Source of the DNA: Parasitella parasitica
Taxonomy: Eukaryota; Mucoromycota; Mucoromycetes; Mucorales; Mucoraceae
DNA length: 64,000 nucleotides
Direction of reading: 5' to 3'
Assembly (NCBI GenBank): GCA_025201805.1
Contig: MU619264.1
Location: 1-64,000 of the forward strand
Made by a program: the position numbers and the translations under genes. Shown here piece by piece: positions 38,225 through 48,725 of the stretch. The notes under the pieces were generated by a model, which saw only the letters and a list, made by a program, of their open reading frames with translations, was not told the DNA's origin and made no database searches. Every line of letters starts with the position of its first letter. Positions within the stretch are counted from its first letter, which is position 1.

Positions 38225-39049
38225 ATACGAGTCGCTGTCGACCAGCAAACCGAGGAACTTTTCCTGCTAAAAAATCGCATCAGCCATTCAACCACTCAGT
38301 CATCTCAACTCCCATTGTTATCAAAGCAACTTTATGTGCTTCAGGCGGCAGAATGCCGTCTGCTAACGTTGCTACTTGCTACCCAATCCATACATGCCTG
38401 TTTTAGAAGAAACCATAAAAGCCGCTGAACATGAAGTTTTGAAACTTACAGCATCGCAAAGCGACATGATTGCGCTAGACACTTGCTAAGGAAGAGGACA
38501 GATGCGGATCAAGAAAACTATCCTGAAACCTCTTTGGCTAATGGCAATTAACGTGGCCGAGTGTCCTTTGCTTTCTGATCGACCTTTTTTTAATGAAACG
38601 ATCAAGATTCATTTTCCTCACTAGAGTAAATGTGACAATGCCGCTCAAAAAGGTGCCATAAGCGGTCGGAAGACATCCATTAGGAGAACCAAATATACAT
38701 CCACACATAGTGATACAGAAGTCATGCCCCAGCATGGGAGAATTGGTACAGAGACGGGTCAGAAGTATGCTTATTTATGGGCTGTACGGTATAGATCTCA
38801 TGCGAACTGCTGTACTTTGTATAGCTTTATGTGTATGTTCAAGGATTAGAATTAGCATTGTTTCACCCTTCTTACGGTGATTGATGTGGAATGTGAAAAA
38901 GGTTCTTTTTCTGATATCTCTAAACGGCCTGCTACGATACAACCGTACATGATTGCTTGTCAAATGCTTTAAAAAGTATTTATTGTGCGAAATACCCTCA
39001 ATATCTGATTGTTTTGCAAGCATTCCATGCTTTGCCTCAACAAACGTCT
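37111..39049. other. Intergenic with a CT microsatellite
   Basis: No gene is supportable. The open frame at 38023-38406 owes its length to the (CT)n run and is rejected. Short frames near 37251 and 38538-39023 have no signature. The region ends where the 39-kb repeat begins. Confidence 0.5.
38165..38220. repeat. (CT)28 microsatellite
   Basis: Twenty-eight uninterrupted CT dinucleotides. Such a perfect run is expected to vary in length between strains. Confidence 0.97.
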
Positions 39050-39802
39050 TGCAAAATCAATTTTTGCGCACAAGGACTTGTTTTTCTCAATAGGCAAATA
39101 TATCATCGTCAGAAAAGTGCTATAGAACGCTTAGGTGGGCGAATATCACACTTTTTATTCATCAATGTACCTGTTTTTCACAATTTCAATAGAATTTATG
39201 CTCTTTCTGACTAGTTAAAGTGCTCAGAACCACGCCGCAAGATTCCTCACAGTTCACAATAACTTTCTGATGCATTTCCACCAGGAAAATAGGTGATGAA
39301 AAAGTCATCAATTTTCAGAGATTTTTCATGGGTATATACAAGGAAAAATTGGTATAAAATACGCTTTCTTCAAATTTGACCTCAAAAACGCAGTTTTTCA
39401 TTATGATATATATCAATAGAAAACATTTCATTTCACTTCAATTTTGATACACAATTACTATTTTAGTTACTACATATTCAAAACATGGACTTTTTGTCAA
39501 AAAACACGTTTTCATTTAGTCACAAATTACTCACGATTTTTGGTGGCAACTTTGTTTGAAACTTATATCATTAGATGCACAAATTAATACCTCACAAACA
39601 CACTTATAATTATAACGTCTATTGTATTAGCACTTTTTGGAGGTATTGAAGAAAAAGTGCTAAATGGATCCTTCGTTGATTAAAACTGGTAAAAAACCAA
39701 AGATTGTCGGAGATCGAACGATCCGTCATGGTAAACCACCTCTTTTCAATTGAGGAGGAGCAAAGCATGACTTTAATAGGTAACATGGGTATGCCTCAAT
39801 AT
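39050..39802 (-). repeat. 0.75-kb repeat with internal hairpin, copy 1 (uninterrupted)
   Basis: This stretch is nearly identical, in inverted orientation, to 52953-53500 plus 50316-50430. Identity by eye is above 90 % over most of its length. It carries a perfect 12-bp inverted repeat (TTAGCACTTTTT ... AAAAAGTGCTAA, 39629-39662 approx.) around a 13-base loop. Compared with copy 2 it has an extra ~103 bp at 39122-39224. It holds the intact target site (about 39687-39707) that in copy 2 was split by the MULE. No open frame of note; it may be a non-autonomous element. Confidence 0.85.
39122..39224. repeat. 103-bp segment present only in repeat copy 1
   Basis: The segment lies between two copies of AAAGTGCT (39114-39121 and 39217-39224), each followed within two bases by AGAAC. 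Copy 2 has one AAAGTGCT-type word at the matching place (minus strand, near 53420). It is either a small insertion with an 8-bp duplication in copy 1, or a deletion between direct repeats in copy 2. Confidence 0.65.
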
Positions 39803-40476
39803 CTCAAAAACTAATTTTTCAGGCAGATCAACTGAAGAGCAGCCTTAATGCTTCGGGAAGGGAGGGAAGAAGGAGCAAAAGCAAAGCTTTATTCGGGTTT
39901 TCTCTGTATACTATCTAGTAATTTTGAATACAAATCCTTAAGGCAATGCACCACAAAAAATCAACACGGCCTCTCAAGTTCTTTGATTAAAAGAGACTTT
40001 TCTCCAGTTTTGCTGAGGACAAGATGCGAAATCTGATTGTCAGTAGTTGATAAAGCCTCAATTATATCCTCATATCGAAGAAATGGGTAAATAAGTATAT
40101 ATTAAACATGTTTACGCATGGATTATAGTCTTCGCATGGTGCAAAACGATCAGTGTACGCTTTTTTTTTTCACCAACTATGCACTGTACCACAGCCGATA
40201 AACTTTCGATTCTCTCTAAAAAAGGATCATTCAAACGCTACGCATCGTTGCACAGATACGCTCAATTATGTATATTTTCTGTACAGGGTGGGCAAAACCA
40301 ACAAAGGGCCACGAACAAAGGATATGATAGGGTGGAGTTTCGCTTCCTGTTTCGGATATGAAAATGATAATCTATCATGTTTGCTTTAACTTTTTTGATG
40401 AGGACTACAAAAAGAAAAAAAAAAAAGATTTCGTCAATTAGATTCAATTTCTTTTTCTTTACTTTTCTTAAAAAAC
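39803..40476. promoter_or_regulatory. 5' region of the amino-acid permease gene
   Basis: About 670 bp with no gene. A poly-A run and CTTTT-rich leader lie directly upstream of the permease start at 40477. Frames at 39848-40036 and 40153-40389 lack signatures. Confidence 0.4.
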
Positions 40477-42644
40477 ATGTTCAATAATAGAAGAAAAAAC
40501 AAGAGAAAAGACGAGCAGGGAAGCAGCAGTCGAAGCAACCCTTCCAATGACCAAGTGATTGAGGAAATCGACATGAACGACATTAAACTTGACTCGATAC
40601 GATCCCGTGCATCCAATCCTGAGAAACCCTACACAAATCATTCAGAATTCACCGAAGACATAGACAGAGTGTATAGCAGAGGCCAATCCGGATCAATAGG
40701 TGATGTGGTGGACGACAAGCCAAAGTTGCAAAGAGGTTTGAAAGCTAGACATGTAAGTGTATTCTTGTTGTGGTCTGGCGATAATTGCGTTTGACATTTT
40801 CCGTGTGTACGATAGTTGACAATGATCTCATTGGGCGGTACAATTGGCACTGGTTTGTTTTTGGCGTCTGGTGCCTCTGTTGCGAATGCCGGTCCAGGTG
40901 GTGCATTGATTGCTTACGCCTTGATCGGTATCATGGTCTTTTTCATGATGGAATGCCTGGGGGAGATGGTAAATGAAATTTTTTTCTGGAACTGAGAAAG
41001 AACTTGTTTGTTGAAGTCAGAATGCTTTTTTTTTTTTTTTTCTAGGCTACATACCTTCCTATTTCTGGTAGTTTCAATAACTATGCTGGCAGGTTCATCG
41101 ATCCGGCTGTAGGCTTTGCTTTAGGGTGGAATTACTGGTAAGTTGTAAGCTTTTTTAGATTCTTGATTTAATAGTTGAATAACGTACGCATGTAGGTATA
41201 ATTGGGCTGTTACAGTAGCTGTTGAATTGGTAAGTTGGACACCACAGTTGCTATCCGTAATATTTTTATTTAATGGTATGTGTGAACAGACTGCTGGATC
41301 TATGGTTATGGCATATTGGCTACCTTATGTTCCAAGCTATGTGTGGTCTATCATTTTTCTGGTCATCATCTTGGCATTGAATTTGTTCTCCGTGAAGGGT
41401 TATGGTAAATTATACGCATGGACTATGTGCAAAAAAAAAAAAAAAATAACATGAGGTTATCAAATAGGTGAAGCAGAGTATTGGTTTGCTCTGATCAAGG
41501 TTTTGACAGTAATTGTTTTTATTTTCCTTGGGATTCTAGTGGATACTGCAGTTCTGGGCGACACTTATTACGGTGTTGCGACCTTCAACTATGGCGGTGT
41601 TCAGGGGTTAGGCGTGCTGAGTACATTCTTAACTGCTGGTTTCTCGTTTCAAGGCACAGAGTTAATTGGTGTTGCCGCTGGAGAAAGCGAAAACCCTCGT
41701 AAAAATGTGCCAAAGGCCATCAAGCAAGTTTTTTGGCGTATTGTGTTGTTTTACATTCTTTCCATTCTCATTATCGGTTTAATTATCCCTTACGATGACC
41801 CTCAGCTCTTGAACAATGATGTTACTGACATTTCAATATCTCCCTTTACTCTGGTCTTTCTAAAGGCTGGCATTGCCCCTGCAGCTCATATTATGAACGC
41901 TGTCATTCTCACAACCGTATTATCAGCTGGTAATTCCGGCCTGTATGCTTCTAGTCGTACGCTTTTGGATCTTGCAATTGAAGGAAAGGCTCCTAAAATC
42001 TTCAAGAAAATAACAAAGAATGGTATTCCCATCTATTGTGTGCTTTTGACGGCTGCTGTTGGCATGCTTGCATTTTTAACGTCTCTGTTTGGTAATGGTG
42101 TTGTATATAGCTGGCTTATGAATATCTCGGGTGTTGCTGGCTTCATTGCTTGGCTAGGCATAGCAGCTTCTCATTGGAGATTTCGCCGCGCTTATGTTGC
42201 TCAAGGTTATAAAGTAGAAGATCTTCCGTTCAAAGCTAGACTTTTCCCAGTAGGCCCTATATTTGCTTTCGGCATTTGTTCTTTCGTTATTGTTGGCCAA
42301 GGTTACGATTCTTGGATGGCTAAACCCGTCGTAGCTGCCGACGTGGTGGCATGCTATATTGGCGTTCCTGTGTACTTGGTCATTTACTTGGGATACAAGA
42401 TAATCAAGAAAACCAAGGTTATCCCTTTGATGGAGGTTGATTTAATCTCTGGTCGCGAAGAATTTGAGTAAGTTTTATAAGGAAATGCTGCCAGTAGCTG
42501 TCTAATTGTAAATTTTCCTTTAGGGGACTCGATGAAACAAACAAAAAGAATGATCCTCTTGAAGGTGTCAGCATGTTCAAGCCTTCAACGTGGAAACGTA
42601 TCCCTTCAAATTTGAAATCTTGGAGAGATGCCTTCCACAATTAA
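40477..42644 (+). CDS. Fungal-type amino-acid permease (YAT family, Gap1-like)
   Basis: Seven exons (40477-40752, 40816-40968, 41046-41137, 41196-41229, 41290-41404, 41468-42467, 42524-42644) give 596 residues. A ~95-residue hydrophilic N-terminus is followed by 12 predicted membrane helices. Helix 1 has the substrate-binding signature MISLGGTIGTGLFLASGASV. FSFQGTELIGVAAGESENPR in helix 6 and the following loop is typical of the YAT/AAT group, as are LPISGSFNNYAGRFIDPAVG and VLSAGNSGLYASSRTL. The protein imports amino acids with protons across the plasma membrane. Substrate range cannot be read from sequence. Exon 4 is only 34 bp. The gene is convergent with the H+-ATPase gene, 135 bp between stops. 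Confidence 0.96.
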
Positions 42645-42779
42645 TATCTTTTCTTGACTAATTTTTATAACCATTTGTAAATATCATGTAATTCTTTTCA
42701 ATTTATAAAATTCATTCTTTCATCTAAACTTTTTACCATATGAAATCAGGCATCACATGTGAACTAGTTTATTTTATAT

Positions 42780-45747
42780 TTAATAGTAAATTTGCTGCAA
42801 TTCAGAGTTTTCGCTATGCTCATGTTGATCCTGAATGAATTTTTGAGCACGAGTTGGTTTACGATCCTGTTTCATCATTTTCAAAGATAACGTAGGCTTC
42901 TTTTTTACAATATTGCTGTAAATATGGTGTCTATTCCATAATCGAATGGTAGCTACTTTGACTAAATCTACCAACACTAATGTTACCAAAGCTATTCCAA
43001 CGATGATGATACCACGCGCCCATCCAATGCCTTCAACCCGCGAGTCACCAACGACACCGTACACTGACAAGATCAGCGCAATAACTTGTGTACCTAACAC
43101 GACAACAGTAAAGGGCCAAGATGGTATACTCTTCCAGCAAAAACCGTCAGTACGGGTCGAGAAAATGATAAAGTGAGGAGCTGTTGTTTGTGAGAAAGAT
43201 GACAGTTAATGCATGCATGATTTTGCTATGAATGTACGGCTGTTCTTACCACAAGAAATATGCAAATACATTATGGTATAGAGTTGCCCATCCGTAACCT
43301 TTAAAATATCTCTAAATATATAGAAATGGGCAAAGGAAAACAGAGATAAAAACAGGGCCAAGACCGTGGAAAGCACCACCAGTAAACGAAGACGCCAGAC
43401 GTTTGGTCTTTTTGATATAGTAACATTGTCCACAGTCATGATCATTGTAGCAGCATCGTTTAAAACCGAGATTAAGATCAAAAATATAGGAGGCATAGAC
43501 CAGTCTTCAGCCAACGTAATGACAAAAAAGAAGATCAAAAAGTGAATAGTGGATGCAATTCTGTACAGTGCGTAAGACTGCAAACGCTGGAAAATAGCTC
43601 GCGATGTTTTGATGCCATCAATGATTGTTGCTAGCCCAGGAGACAGCAATACAATATCCGAAGCCGTGCGAGCTGCGTCTGTGCTTCCGTGGACAGCAAT
43701 GCCAACATTGGCTTTTTTCAAAGCTGGAGCATCGTTAACACCATCACCTGTCATAGCAACAAAGTAACCTTTGTTTTGCAAAAGCTCAACCACCCTGTAT
43801 TTGTGTTCTGGAATCACACGAGCGAATCCATCCACTTGTAAGCATTGCTCAGCAATCTGATCATCTTTCTTGGACGCATCAACAAGGCAGTTGGCATCCA
43901 AGATATCTTGGCCCATTTTTAAGCGTTGTGCAACTTCTTTGGCGATGATAGTCTGATCGCCGGTAATCATTTTCACTGAAATGCCATAGTCATTGCAGTC
44001 TTTGATAGTTTCTGCCGAATCGTGACGAGGAGGATCGATTAGACTAAAAATGCCCACTAGCTCCCATTCTTCTTCAGTGTCCTCCAGCATTAATTTGGGC
44101 TTGGTTTTTGCCACACCCAAAGCACGCAAACCTCGGTTGGCGAATTCAACGACTACGCCTTCAGCCACGCTCATATCACCGCCTCCATGCTGCATGACTA
44201 AATCTAAAATTACCTGCGGAGCACCCTTGGCTACTTTGAATGTGGACTGGGTACTGTGCTCCAGGATTGTTGCACGAGACATCTTTTCGGTGGGATCGAA
44301 AGGCTTGAAAGTCTTGACCTTGTATCCAAAGACTTGGTGCTTATCTCTGTTGATTTGGGGGTGCTCTGCAACGGCAGCTGTGCGAATAGCAAACTCAATA
44401 GGATCACTTGTGGCTGGCTCAGAAGAGAGATATGCGTACAACAAGATGTCGTTTTTGGTGTATGATTTGGCTAGATAGGGCTCGTCAAAAGTGAGTTCGT
44501 TCAATGTTAATGTGCCGGTTTTATCGCTGCACAAGATGGATACCGAGGCCAATTCTTCAACTGCCGTGAGACGCTTGACTATAACCTGCTTTTTAGCCAA
44601 CTGCTTTGCGCCGATGGCCATGGTCACTGACATGACAGTGGGTAAGCCGACAGGAATACTATTTGCAGGCGCATGCATGCGGTCAGAAATAAACGCAATC
44701 CTTACATCGTGTGCTAAAGTAACTTACGCTGCAATTGTGAGAACGACCATTTCTTTCAAAGCTTCCAATGCATCGTCTGTTGTAACCGTGCCATTTTTTA
44801 CTTTTTTCTCGACTAAATCGTAGATAAATATGATAGCCACCAGGAACACTGATAGCGCAATGAGAAAGTTGCCAATGTAATTTACGACCTTCTGGAAATG
44901 ACCAGCGTCTGTAGTAATAGAGATCAAATTTGCGGCTTTTCCAATAAATGTATCTGCACCTGTACGCACAACAATGCCTAATTGTTGACCTTGCTTGACG
45001 GTGCTAGAAGAGTACACTAAATCGCCTTTATGCTTACGAACTGGTAAAGACTCTCCAGTCAGAGCACTTTGGTCTATTTGCAAGTCGCCATCAATAGCTT
45101 CACCTGTAGCTCCAATGCCTAGCAAGCGAACATCTGCCGGGACGATATCGCCCAAACGTATCACTATGACATCGCCAACAACAAGCTCGGTAGCATTGAT
45201 CTCGATTAATTGACCGTTTCGCCAGCATCTCGTATGTAGCGCCAAGCTATTTTTAAGTGCTGCAACTGCCGAGTCTGCTTTCGCTTCTTCGCTGTATCCA
45301 ATCAATGCATTAATAATGAGCATTGCCAAGATGATGCCAAAGTCGACCCAATCCTGAGTTACAGCAGTTAAAATGATGGAGATTTCCATCAGATAAGCAA
45401 TAGCGCCTGTAACTATGTATATTCATATAATCGATTAAATTGATGGAATACATATATATATGTATATATGTGTGTGTATACTTACAAAATGATAAAAAAT
45501 GCTTGATTTTACTTCGCTTGTGTTCCTGCAGCTCGTTTTTGCCAAACTTTGCCAATCTTTCAGATACTTGAACATGTGTCAAGCCATAAGTTGGATTTGT
45601 ATCAAGGTAGATTTCTAAATCAGACGAGATTTCATCTTTCCAAGTCTTTTCTGAAGGTGGCATTGAGGCTAACGGTATATTTTCATTTGGCTGTTGTTGT
45701 TGTTCTTGCTGCAGAGGCTGCTTTGAATATTGATGATTATAAGCCAT
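42780..45747 (-). CDS. PMA1: P3A-type plasma-membrane H+-ATPase
   Basis: Four exons (45747-45486, 45412-44728, 44658-43250, 43180-42780) give 918 residues. Key motifs: QSALTGESLPV (actuator domain), IPVGLPTV (M4), CSDKTGTLT with the phosphorylated Asp361, KGAPQ in the nucleotide domain, MITGDQ and MTGDGVNDAPALKKA. Ten membrane segments are expected. The protein pumps protons out with ATP and builds the gradient used by secondary transporters such as the neighbouring permease. The first ~30 residues are Gln-rich (LQQEQQQQPNEN). After motif M8 the C-terminal part (LGTQVIALILSVYGVV; tail ending ELQQIYY) looks closer to plant-type pumps than to yeast Pma1. All catalytic motifs are intact. Confidence 0.96.
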
Positions 45748-46627
45748 TTTCTTTCTTGATTTGGAAGCAAGTTACTGATAAGAAATTTGCAAAGCGTAGA
45801 GTGAGTGCTTCCAGCTGATATATGCGTTTAATGATATGCCAACTGATTTTTTAATGGAAATGAATAGATGAAGGTGTGTTTAGATGTGAAAAATGAAAGA
45901 AACAAATGTAATGGACATAGGGATGCGCCTTTTATTTATTTATCTCTTTGATGATCTAAATATACTTACATGGTCGTGCAAACATAAAAAGTGGCTGCTT
46001 AGTACAGGTTAGATTGTACCAGTGTATGTTATGTTGGAGATCCTCTCACACGCACCGAAGAGAGTAAAAGGGGGAGATACATTTGTTAATTTGTGGATGT
46101 TTAAATCGACTTGATATACTTCCTCAAATAGATACAGTGCACTATAATAATAATCATTAGATTGTTAGACCTTGATTTGTTATCATATGCATTATTAGAC
46201 TGATACTCTAGGATTTTCCATGCTTGACTAGTCAGTTTGTATCAATATTAAACAAATGTACACCCATTATCACAACGAATAACTTTAGTTCGAGCCGTAA
46301 CAAGCTACGACTCATTGAAATGATGCTAAACCAATATCTATCTTACTCATAACGATTACAAAAACATAGACAACTATAGACATAGCATGGATATGCTAAA
46401 TCAGCAAGCATTTGAGCCTTTTCAAGCCACTTACATTTTCGGATCGTTCCTGATACAGCTTTGTAGTATTAATTGTCCCTTTAATAACAGAAACTACCCC
46501 CCTCATTTGGTGCATAAATACATTCTAAATCATGCCCAGCAAACCTACCACCCACTAGAGAAAGTGTAATAAAATGGCTTTATTTTGTTTGTTTGTAGAG
46601 GTAATATAATTCCATGAGATAAACACT
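45748..46627. other. Intergenic, nothing recognised
   Basis: 880 bp between the 5' end of the H+-ATPase gene and the 3' end of the uL14 gene. It holds the pump promoter (TATTTATTTATC stretch near 45932-45945) but no assignable factor site. A 60-codon frame at 46387-46569 has no signature. Confidence 0.5.
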
Positions 46628-47133
46628 TTAAACAACAGTACCAGAGGCAGAGGCAATACGAGGCCACAAGTCAGCACATTCTTTAGCAACGGGACCAGTG
46701 ATGGCACTTGAAAGAGGATTATTACTAATGTTACTAATGTAAACTGGTTAAATAGACTTACCTGCCCTTCATTTCACCCTTGGGGTTGACAATGACACCA
46801 GCGTTGTCCTCAAAGTAGAGGAAAACACCATCTCTACGGCGCCATGCCTTGCGTTGACGGACGACAACAGCAGCCATAACCTTCTTTCTCAACTCAGGCT
46901 TACCCTTCTTGACGGTGGCGACAACCATGTCACCACAACCAGCAGCAGGAAGTCTGTTCAAACGACCCTTGATGTTACGGACGGCAATGACGTACAAGTT
47001 CTTGGCGCCAGAGTTATCGGCACAATTCATGACGGCGCCAACAGGCAAACCGAGAGTCATACGGTATTTGGTTCCGGAAACGCTAACTAGGGAAAAAGAA
47101 AAAAAAAGTTAATAGGGTTCTACAAGGCGACAT
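46628..47133 (-). CDS. RPL23: 60S ribosomal protein uL14 (L23/L17 family)
   Basis: The two main exons (47086-46762, 46706-46628) encode [74 protein letters not shown], then after the intron [20 protein letters not shown]. This is uL14, nearly identical across eukaryotes. It binds 25S rRNA at the subunit interface. The first exon is very short and uncertain: ATGTCGCCTT at 47133-47124 with a 37-bp intron would give 137 residues, close to the usual 139-140, but the donor (GTAGAA) is weak. Another tiny exon further upstream is possible. Regard 47087-47133 as provisional. Confidence 0.93.
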
Positions 47134-47581
47134 GGCCGACAAAAATCTCGAGATGATGACCAGGAAGTATGGAAAACACAACAAATGACCCTTCTACAAT
47201 CTTCAATTTTCTTGCTCTATTCATTCTTCTCGTGCATTACTTGCTAAAGAATGAAAATGCTAAAAATGATACAAAATGTCATCCCGCAGGGTCGGATGCC
47301 CTAGCACAGGCACAGTTGTATCCACCCATCCATCCATGCTGGCCATCCGCGTCGCAGCCATAACCATCCATACATCATCTCGATTTATTTCCTGCCATCA
47401 TGGCCATTGACTGCTATACTTCACCCTTAGGCATTATGCAGAAATATAGAGAGAGAGGAGGATTTATTCATTGAAGATTTATTTTACATCTTTACAGACC
47501 TGTTTGGATCCCCGGGTAAAAAGTTTTTAACCCTTTTTACTCAACAGGATATGGCTACCCGGTCCGCACACTATAGAACCT
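47134..47581. promoter_or_regulatory. Upstream region of the uL14 gene
   Basis: Upstream of uL14 (minus strand) and downstream of the 48-kb gene. Contains repeated CCATCC words (around 47326-47372) and blocks of CATCC/GGCCAT, not seen elsewhere in the window. They could be promoter elements of the ribosomal-protein gene. The 64-codon frame at 47169-47363 is rejected. Confidence 0.35.
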
Positions 47582-48725
47582 CTAACGACGACGACGCAGA
47601 TGGCGAGCAGCTATTACGTTCTTTGGAGGTTGGATCAAATCAGTGAGCTTTACTGTAGATCCTTCAGATACCGGCTCAAGCAGGTCAGAAAGCTTTAATT
47701 TAGGTGCTGCTGGAGCAACCATATCTGCGAGCGTTGTTACAACATCATAATGTTCTTGGATCACATTTTCAGAGTCGACAATTCGAGCATTTGTAACCTT
47801 TTGTTGTTCGTCATTGGTCTTGTCTGCCGCTTGTTTTTGTATTTCTGAGAGAGTGGGTGCTTCTTCTTTGACGAAAAAGACCGTATCTGTGTAAACTTGG
47901 TTATCAGTTGCTTTATTTTTAGTAAGTTCTTCTTTTTGGGTAATAAAACTTCCTTTGTTTTGAGCAGCAATGCCTTCATCATGGGTAGCAATGCCTTCAT
48001 CTGAGGTAACAACTTCGTTTGGAGTAGTAATGTCTTCATTTTTAGCAGCGATGACTTTGTTTTGAACAAGAGCTTGCTCCTCTCCGGTAAGTAGAATGTT
48101 GTTAGCAAAGTCAAAGCTAGTCTGGAGTTCGTTATCACTGGTATAGGCTATAGTTTGTAAGCCTTTAAAAGTCTAGTTTGTCACTAAACGGTACCCAGAT
48201 CTTACCGTATTCGTTGGATTCGGTTTGTTGTGGTGATGTTACCACCGATGGAAATTTTGAGGATGAAGGTTTAGATGTAGCAAATATCTGCCAGAACGAT
48301 ACTTCTGATCCTTGTTCAGGGCTCTCAAGCGCATCTTTTCCTGCCAACGTTGCTAAATGCCTCATTTCGTCATAAGCTGCATCATAATTCGCCCAAAAGC
48401 TTTTCAATGTGTCCTTTCCGCCAGTAACCCAATTCAATGTAGAATTAGTTTTCGAGTGGCCCCATGGGGCGCCTGATTCAAGGTCTTTATCCTCGTTTGT
48501 TTGTATTGCAGAATTATTTTTCCAACCAAGAACCAATTGATAAGGTGCTGATACATAAGATGGTTTTTGTTCACCTCTGATTTCTTGAAAAGCGTCGCCC
48601 CATACTGGACCTTGAGAAGATGGTAAACCAGAAACAACGAATGGAGGTATCTCACCAGTACCACGAACTGTCAACAACCTCTTGTTTTTCTTTATATTCT
48701 TGATGTTGGGTTTCACTGCATCCAT
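47582..48725 (-). CDS. Uncharacterised acidic protein, 361 residues
   Basis: Two exons (48725-48206, 48147-47582) give 361 residues; skipping the intron at 48205-48148 joins three separate open frames into one, which strongly supports the model. The N-terminus is basic (MDAVKPNIKNIKKNKRLLTV), followed by RGTGEIPPFVVSGLPSSQGP, Trp-containing segments (VWGDAFQEI, LGWKNNSAI, WVTGGKDTLKSFWANYDAAY) and an acidic second half with a short repeat (DEGIATHDEGIAAQN). The end is LSDLLEPVSEGSTVKLTDLI followed by PPKNVIAARHLRRRR. No signal peptide or membrane helix. I do not recognise the family. Two related LxDLL/LxDLI segments near the end could be peptide-docking motifs. Likely nuclear or cytoplasmic. 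Confidence 0.75.

Noticed and set aside
38023-38406. 127-codon plus-strand frame
   Set aside because: Its length comes from the (CT)28 microsatellite, which reads Ser-Leu repeats in every stop-free frame; no family signature on either side.
39714-39760. Possible tRNA arm (GATCGAACGATCC near 39711)
   Set aside because: Looks like a T-arm at first, but no acceptor stem, D-arm or anticodon arm can be formed around it, and it lies within the repeat.
47582-48138. Two separate small minus-strand genes at 47582-47764 and 47761-48138
   Set aside because: The Leu/Lys-rich 125-codon frame is an alternative frame; the intron 48205-48148 joins the coding sequence into a single 361-residue protein.
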